A stretch of DNA of 64,000 nucleotides from positions 1 through 64,000 of the forward strand of contig NZ_PTIR01000020.1 of NCBI RefSeq assembly GCF_002934455.1. The letters run 5' to 3'. The notes under the pieces are model-generated. The model did no database searches and had not been told where the DNA came from. It saw only the letters and a list, made by a program, of their open reading frames with translations. The position numbers and the translations under genes are program-made. This document shows, in pieces, positions 59,118-64,000 of the stretch. This DNA comes from Trinickia symbiotica (GTDB taxonomy: Bacteria; Pseudomonadota; Gammaproteobacteria; Burkholderiales; Burkholderiaceae). Within the stretch, counting starts at the first letter, position 1. Each line of letters starts with the position of its first letter.

Positions 59118-61355
59118 GTGGCCATGATTACCGAAAACGACGCCGCCACCTTACCTTCGTTCGAGGATGCCATCGCCTTCGTGCGCGAGCACGCGGGCGA
59201 CGCGCGGCTGCCCTCGGGAGAATCGCTCGCCGCTCATGCCGAGGGCACGGCCTCGATCGTGCGCAAGCTCAACGTCGATCCGCCGGCGGTGCTGGCGGCG
59301 GCGCTGTTCACGCTGACGCCGTGCCTCGACGATCCCGAGCACCTGCTGGCCGAACGCTTCGGCGAGGAAGTCGCGCAACTCGTCGCCAACGTGCGCAAGC
59401 TGCTTCGCCTCGGCACGTTGAGCCTGCACGCGGCCGCCCAAAACGTTCAGTCCGAGAGCGGGAGCCGGGACGCCGAAGCCGAGCGCCGCGCCCAGATCGA
59501 AGCGCTGCGCAAGATGCTGCTCGCGTTCGCGCAGGACATTCGCGTCGTGCTGATCCGCCTTGCTTCGCGGCTGCAGTCGCTGCGCTACTACGCGGCGACG
59601 AAAACGTCACCGGGCATTGAAGTAGCGCGCGAAACGCTCGAGATCTACGCGCCGCTCGCGAACCGGCTCGGCATCTGGCAGCTCAAGTGGGAGCTCGAGG
59701 ATCTCGCGTTTCGCTTCGAAGACCCGGAAACCTACAAGCGGATCGCGAAGCTGCTCGACGAGAAGCGCGTCGAGCGGGAGACCTATGTCGCGCGAGCGAT
59801 CGAGCAGCTCGAAGAAGAGCTTGCCTCGGCGCACATCAAGGCCGAAGTCAGCGGCCGGCCCAAGCATATCTACAGCATCTGGCGCAAGATGCGCGGCAAG
59901 GCGCTCGATTTCGCCGATGTCTACGACGTGCGCGCGTTTCGCGTGATCGTTCCCGACATCAAGGATTGCTACACGGTGCTCGGCATCGTGCACAACCTCT
60001 GGCAGCCGGTGCCGAAGGAGTTCGACGACTACATCTCGCGGCCGAAGCCGAACGGCTACAAGTCGCTGCATACGGTCGTGATCGGCGACGACGGCCGCGC
60101 GTTCGAAGTGCAGATTCGCACGCAGGAAATGCACCGGTTCGCCGAGTACGGCGTCGCGGCTCACTGGCGCTACAAGGAGGCGGGCACCCGCGGCTATGGC
60201 GGCCAGTTCAGCGCAAGCGAGAAGTACGACGAGAAGATCGCCTGGCTGCGGCAACTGCTCGCGTGGAAGGACGACGTTGCCGAGGGCGGGGAAGACGCGA
60301 GCAAGCCTTGGGAGCAACTGCGCCAGGCAACGCTCGACGACGATCACATTTACGTGCTCACGCCGCAAGCACGCGTGATCGCGCTGCCGCAGGGGGCGAC
60401 GCCTGTTGATTTCGCCTATCACTTGCATAGCGAGCTCGGGCACCGCTGCCGCGGGGCACGCGTGGACGGCGCGATGGTGCCGCTCAACACGCCTCTTGCG
60501 AATGGCCAGACGGTCGAGATCGTCGCGGTGAAGGAGGGAGGCCCGTCGCGAGACTGGCTCAATCCGCAACTCGGCTACCTGCAAAGCTCACGTGCACGGC
60601 AGAAGGTGCGCGCGTGGTTCAACGCCATCGATCTGCAGGAGAACATCGCGAACGGCCGGGCGATGGTCGAAAAGACGTTGCAGCGCGAGGGCAAGACGTC
60701 GGTCAGCCTCGATCAGCTCGCGACCAAGCTCGGGTTCAAGTCGCCCGAGGACCTCTTCAACGTCGTCGGCAAAGAGGAATACAGCCTGCGCAACATCGAG
60801 CAGGCGCTTTCGGAAGCGCCGCCGCCCGAGCCGCAGCCTGAAGCGCCCGCGCAGTTCGAAAAGCGCGGCAGCGGCGCCAGCGTCGCGCACGGGGCTTCGG
60901 CGGGCGTGCTCGTCGTCGGCGTCGATGCGCTGCTTACGCAGCTCGCGCGCTGCTGTCGCCCGGCGCCGCCCGACGACATCAGCGGCTTCGTCACGCGCGG
61001 CAAGGGCGTCTCGATCCATCGCAACGACTGTCCGATGTTCCAGCGCATGGCGGCACGCGCGCCTGAGCGCGTGCTGCAGACCGCCTGGTCCGCGGAAGTG
61101 CTCGGCGGGCGCGGCGCATCGGTTTATCCGGTCGACATCGCGATCGAGGCGCAAGACAGGCAAGGGTTGTTGCGTGACATCTCGGAGGTGTTCGCCCGTG
61201 AAAAGGTAAACGTCGTCGGCGTGAAAAGCCAGAGCCGCCGCGATACCGCGTTTATGCAATTCACCGTCGAGGTATCGAATTCCACGCAGGTTCAGCGCGC
61301 CTGCGCGTTGCTCGGTGAGGTCCCCGGCGTCGTGCGCGCCGCGCGCAAAAGTTGA
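59118..61355 (+). CDS. relA: RelA (p)ppGpp synthetase
   Basis: 745 aa. GTG 59118 or ATG 59124 could be the start. The N-terminal hydrolase domain keeps its outline (HAEGTASIVRKL) but the His-Asp metal pair is lost (FTLTPCLDDP), as in true RelA. Synthetase motifs DVYDVRAFRVIV, EFDDYISRPKPNGYKSLH and FEVQIRTQEMHRFAEYG are intact. TGS (HIYVLTPQARVIALPQGATP), a Cys-rich region with RCCRPAPPDDI, and a C-terminal ACT domain follow. It makes (p)ppGpp on ribosomes with uncharged tRNA. Confidence 0.95.
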   Translation: MAMITENDAATLPSFEDAIAFVREHAGDARLPSGESLAAHAEGTASIVRKLNVDPPAVLAAALFTLTPCLDDPEHLLAERFGEEVAQLVANVRKLLRLGTLSLHAAAQNVQSESGSRDAEAERRAQIEALRKMLLAFAQDIRVVLIRLASRLQSLRYYAATKTSPGIEVARETLEIYAPLANRLGIWQLKWELEDLAFRFEDPETYKRIAKLLDEKRVERETYVARAIEQLEEELASAHIKAEVSGRPKHIYSIWRKMRGKALDFADVYDVRAFRVIVPDIKDCYTVLGIVHNLWQPVPKEFDDYISRPKPNGYKSLHTVVIGDDGRAFEVQIRTQEMHRFAEYGVAAHWRYKEAGTRGYGGQFSASEKYDEKIAWLRQLLAWKDDVAEGGEDASKPWEQLRQATLDDDHIYVLTPQARVIALPQGATPVDFAYHLHSELGHRCRGARVDGAMVPLNTPLANGQTVEIVAVKEGGPSRDWLNPQLGYLQSSRARQKVRAWFNAIDLQENIANGRAMVEKTLQREGKTSVSLDQLATKLGFKSPEDLFNVVGKEEYSLRNIEQALSEAPPPEPQPEAPAQFEKRGSGASVAHGASAGVLVVGVDALLTQLARCCRPAPPDDISGFVTRGKGVSIHRNDCPMFQRMAARAPERVLQTAWSAEVLGGRGASVYPVDIAIEAQDRQGLLRDISEVFAREKVNVVGVKSQSRRDTAFMQFTVEVSNSTQVQRACALLGEVPGVVRAARKS

Positions 61356-61390
61356 GTCGTCCCAGCTTTTCGCGAATTGCAGAAAAGGGC

Positions 61391-61419
61391 TTGCCAAGCT
61401 TTGATAGGCTCCCTATAAT
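61391..61419 (+). promoter_or_regulatory. Promoter of tRNA-Val(GAC)
   Basis: TTGCCA (61391-61396), 17-bp spacer, consensus TATAAT (61414-61419), 12 nt before the tRNA. Confidence 0.85.
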
Positions 61420-61431
61420 CTCGCTTCTCTC

Positions 61432-61508
61432 AGGCTCGTAGCTCAGCTGGTTAGAGCACCACCTTGACATGGTGGGGGTCGTTGGTTCGAGTCCAATCGA
61501 GCCTACCA
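61432..61508 (+). tRNA. tRNA-Val(GAC)
   Basis: 77 nt with encoded CCA. Acceptor AGGCTCG/CGAGCCT, D-stem GCTC/GAGC, anticodon stem CCACC/GGTGG with loop TTGACAT (anticodon GAC), T-arm with GGTTCGAGTCC. It reads GTC/GTT codons; a different Val tRNA (CAC) is broken near 7950. Confidence 0.97.
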
Positions 61509-61523
61509 ACGAAATCACGAAGG

Positions 61524-61541
61524 CCCGGTTCGCTGGGTTTT
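61524..61541 (+). terminator. Weak UUCG-loop terminator behind tRNA-Val
   Basis: CCCGG (61524-61528), TTCG loop, CTGGG (61533-61537, one G-U) and TTTT. Short but with a stable loop; may end most tRNA transcripts. Confidence 0.5.
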
Positions 61542-61677
61542 CACGGAAGCAAAACACGCTACTCGTAGCGTACAAGGCGAATACGGTTATGACACCGCGA
61601 ACGTTGACCGGAACTACTTCGGAGCGACGCTAGTCGAGGACCTCTTTCGCCCTTCCAAGTCTTGCTGTTTCAAAGTG

Positions 61678-61713
61678 AATGCGGCCCCTCGAAAGCGGGG
61701 CCGCATTTTTTTT
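61678..61713 (+). terminator. Strong terminator upstream of thrS
   Basis: AATGCGGCCCC (61678-61688) pairs perfectly with GGGGCCGCATT (61697-61707) around an 8-nt loop, followed by eight T. The 136 nt between the weak tRNA terminator and this one carry a 7-bp inverted repeat ACGCTAC-TC-GTAGCGT (61556-61571) but no gene that I can support. Confidence 0.9.
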
Positions 61714-61823
61714 CCCGCTTTCCCGCTTTCGCGCTGGTCGGTTGTTGGGTTTCGAGAATCTGCTGGTAGTCATCAACCGCTTGTTTTATCGCCGCGCGCG
61801 CCGCGGCAACCGGAGAGAACGCA

Positions 61824-63731
61824 ATGGTTTCGATACGCCTGCCTGATGGTTCGGTGCGACAGTACGATCATCCGGTGACGGTCGCGGAAGTGGCGGCCTC
61901 CATCGGCCCCGGCCTGGCGAAGGCTGCGCTCGGCGGGAAGGTCGACGGCGAGCTCGTCGATACGTCCGCGTTGATCGATCGTGATGCCTCGCTTGCGATC
62001 GTCACCGAGAAGGACGCTGAAGGCCTCGACATCATCCGGCATTCGGCGGCGCACCTGCTCGCGTACGCGGTGAAGGATCTGTACCCCGAGGCCCAGGTCA
62101 CGATCGGTCCGGTGATCGACAACGGCTTCTACTACGACTTCGCCTATCAGCGGCCGTTTACGCCCGAAGACCTCGAGCGGATCGAAAAGCGCATGCAGGA
62201 GCTCGCGAAGAAAGACGAGCCCGTTTCGCGCCGCGTCGTCTCGCGTGACGAAGCCGTGGCGTATTTCAAGAGCATCGGCGAGAAATACAAGGCCGAGATC
62301 ATCGAGTCGATTCCCGCGAGCGACGAAATCAAGCTCTACTCGCACGGCGGCTTCACGGATCTGTGCCGCGGGCCGCACGTGCCGTCCACGGGCAAGCTCA
62401 AGGTGTTCAAGCTGATGAAGGTCGCGGGCGCGTACTGGCGCGGCGACTCGAAAAACGAGCAGCTGCAGCGGATCTACGGCACGGCCTGGGCGAAGAAGGA
62501 AGATCAGGACGCCTATCTGCACATGCTCGAGGAAGCCGAGAAGCGCGATCACCGCAAGCTCGGCCGTCAGCTCGATCTCTTTCACCTGCAAGACGAATCG
62601 CCCGGCATGGTGTTCTGGCATCCGAAGGGCTGGACGCTCTGGCAGCAAGTCGAGCAGTACATGCGCCGACGCGTGAACGCGGACGGCTATCTCGAGATCA
62701 AGACGCCGATGATCATGGACCGTTCGCTCTGGGAGGCGTCGGGCCATTGGCAGAACTATCGCGAGAACATGTTCACGACCGAGTCGGAGAAGCGCGACTA
62801 CGCGATCAAGCCGATGAACTGCCCGGGCCACGTGCAGGTGTTCAAGCACGGCCTGCGCTCCTATCGCGATCTGCCGTTGCGCTACGCCGAGTTCGGCTCG
62901 TGCCACCGGAACGAGGCGTCGGGCGCGCTGCATGGCCTCATGCGCGTGCGCGGCTTCGTGCAGGACGATGCGCACATCTTCTGCACCGAGGATCAGTTCA
63001 TCGCCGAGTCGATCAAGTTCAACACGCTCGCGATGAGCGTCTACCGCGATTTCGGGTTCGAGCACATTGACATCAAGCTCTCGCTGCGGCCCGAGCAGCG
63101 CGCCGGCACGGACGAGATCTGGGACCAGGCGGAAGACGGGCTGCGTCATGCACTGACGGCCTGCGGTCTGCAATGGGAGGAGCTCGATGGCGAGGGCGCG
63201 TTCTATGGCCCGAAGATCGAGTACCACATCAAGGATGCGCTCGGCCGCTCATGGCAGTGCGGCACGCTGCAGCTCGACATGGTGCTGCCCGAGCGGCTCG
63301 GCGCGGAGTATGTCGCCGAAGACAACAGCCGCCGCCGCCCGGTGATGCTGCATCGGGCGATCGTCGGATCGATGGAGCGCTTTCTCGGTATCCTGATCGA
63401 GCATCATGCCGGCGCGATGCCGGCGTGGCTCGCGCCGACGCAGGCTGTCGTGATGAATATCGCCGAAAGTCAGGCTGAATACGCCAGCGGGATCGCTCAA
63501 TCGTTGCAAAAACAAGGAGTTAGAATCGAGGCCGATTTGCGCAACGAGAAAATTAGCTATAAAATACGCGAGCATACGCTCGAAAAGGTCCCGTATCTGC
63601 TTGTGGTCGGCGACAAAGAGCGTGAAGCACAAACGGTAGCCGTGCGTGCCCGTGGCGGTGTGGATCTGGGCGTCATGCCGATCGACACCTTCGTTGAGCG
63701 CCTGCGTCAGGACATCCAGGCCTTCAAGTGA
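61824..63731 (+). CDS. thrS: Threonyl-tRNA synthetase
   Basis: 635 aa. TGS domain [20 protein letters not shown] at the start, the editing domain with [20 protein letters not shown] (HxxxH type), and the class II catalytic core: zinc Cys in [10 protein letters not shown], motif 2 [15 protein letters not shown], motif 3 [20 protein letters not shown]. It charges tRNA-Thr and clears mischarged Ser. Beginning of the thrS-infC translation block. Confidence 0.97.
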   Translation: MVSIRLPDGSVRQYDHPVTVAEVAASIGPGLAKAALGGKVDGELVDTSALIDRDASLAIVTEKDAEGLDIIRHSAAHLLAYAVKDLYPEAQVTIGPVIDNGFYYDFAYQRPFTPEDLERIEKRMQELAKKDEPVSRRVVSRDEAVAYFKSIGEKYKAEIIESIPASDEIKLYSHGGFTDLCRGPHVPSTGKLKVFKLMKVAGAYWRGDSKNEQLQRIYGTAWAKKEDQDAYLHMLEEAEKRDHRKLGRQLDLFHLQDESPGMVFWHPKGWTLWQQVEQYMRRRVNADGYLEIKTPMIMDRSLWEASGHWQNYRENMFTTESEKRDYAIKPMNCPGHVQVFKHGLRSYRDLPLRYAEFGSCHRNEASGALHGLMRVRGFVQDDAHIFCTEDQFIAESIKFNTLAMSVYRDFGFEHIDIKLSLRPEQRAGTDEIWDQAEDGLRHALTACGLQWEELDGEGAFYGPKIEYHIKDALGRSWQCGTLQLDMVLPERLGAEYVAEDNSRRRPVMLHRAIVGSMERFLGILIEHHAGAMPAWLAPTQAVVMNIAESQAEYASGIAQSLQKQGVRIEADLRNEKISYKIREHTLEKVPYLLVVGDKEREAQTVAVRARGGVDLGVMPIDTFVERLRQDIQAFK

Positions 63732-63782
63732 AGCCACTGCGGCAGCGCGGCTCGTTTTTTTAATCTTTAGAGGAAACGAAAC

Positions 63783-64000
63783 ATCGCTACTGAAAAGTCG
63801 CATCGCATCAACGGTGAGATCACGGCACCCGAGGTGCGTCTGGTCGGAGTCGACAACGAACCGCTCGGCATCGTAAAACTGGCAGAGGCTTTCCGGCTGT
63901 CGGAGCAGCAGGACGTGGATCTGGTGGAAATCGCTCCCCAGGCTTCCCCGCCTGTCTGCCGCCTGATGGATTACGGCAAGTTCAAATACCAGGAAGCGAA
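63783..64000 (+). CDS. infC: Translation initiation factor IF-3, 5' part (ATC start)
   Basis: Partial; the gene runs off the window. From ATC 63783, with AGAGGA 8 nt upstream, it reads (I)[18 protein letters not shown] then [17 protein letters not shown], the IF3 N-domain, and [12 protein letters not shown] at the linker. No ATG, GTG or TTG exists nearby in this frame; the family uses ATT or ATC starts so that IF3 can repress its own translation. The 51 bp behind thrS contain a T-run (TTTTTTT) but not a good terminator stem. Confidence 0.93.
   Translation, partial: MATEKSHRINGEITAPEVRLVGVDNEPLGIVKLAEAFRLSEQQDVDLVEIAPQASPPVCRLMDYGKFKYQEA

Overview
The window is a piece of a beta-proteobacterial chromosome of the Burkholderiaceae (Burkholderia/Paraburkholderia/Trinickia group). 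The case rests on high GC with strong G/C in third codon positions, on the gene orders gloB-yafS-like-rnhA-dnaQ, carA-carB-greA, yhbY/rlmE-ftsH-folP-glmM and pstSCAB-phoU-phoB-phoR-ppk-ppx, and on protein sequences that read like this group throughout. I cannot fix the species.

Region 1 (1-about 7990) is the right-hand part of a prophage or phage-derived island, with visibly lower GC than the host. It carries a structural module on the + strand: a tape-measure-like protein with an embedded lysozyme-like domain, a baseplate-hub-like protein and several small unknown proteins. One minus-strand gene for a secreted protein follows. The region ends in a 41-nt 5' fragment of a tRNA-Val(CAC) gene whose own promoter is intact. 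This looks like the attachment-site junction, and the tRNA promoter points into the island.

Region 2 (8000-25000) is core housekeeping: dnaQ, rnhA, a YafS-like methyltransferase, gloB, the lipoprotein transglycosylase mltD, carAB, greA, yhbY, rlmE, ftsH, folP and glmM. Region 3 (25100-37300) is a phosphate block. A clear Pho box precedes pstS-pstC-pstA-pstB-phoU-phoB-phoR, followed by the polyphosphate pair ppk (minus) and ppx (plus), an OlsB-like acyltransferase that fits low-phosphate ornithine-lipid synthesis, and sixA.

Region 4 (37500-39500) is a tRNA-Pro gene with a small accessory patch behind it: a 101-aa unknown protein, a Tlde1/L,D-transpeptidase-like protein without a signal peptide, a two-TM protein overlapping its end, and a DUF1493-like acyl-carrier-fold protein. 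I read this as a candidate effector/immunity module. Region 5 (39580-61360) is general metabolism: two SDR enzymes, a metallophosphoesterase, an FAD-linked oxidase, a WrbA-like flavoprotein, a BrkB/YihY membrane protein, MetY, a CBS protein, an MFS-acyltransferase fusion, aroC, ETF-QO, a thioesterase, a PAS-LuxR regulator, the scoAB CoA-transferase, RidA and RelA. Region 6 (61390-64000) holds tRNA-Val(GAC), thrS and the start of infC, which uses an ATC start codon.

No CRISPR array, insertion sequence or rRNA gene was seen. Most of the window is ordinary core genome. The best candidates for something new are the Tlde1-like/DUF1493 patch, the in-frame coding-like segment behind the hub stop codon in the prophage, and the broken tRNA whose promoter faces a prophage gene.
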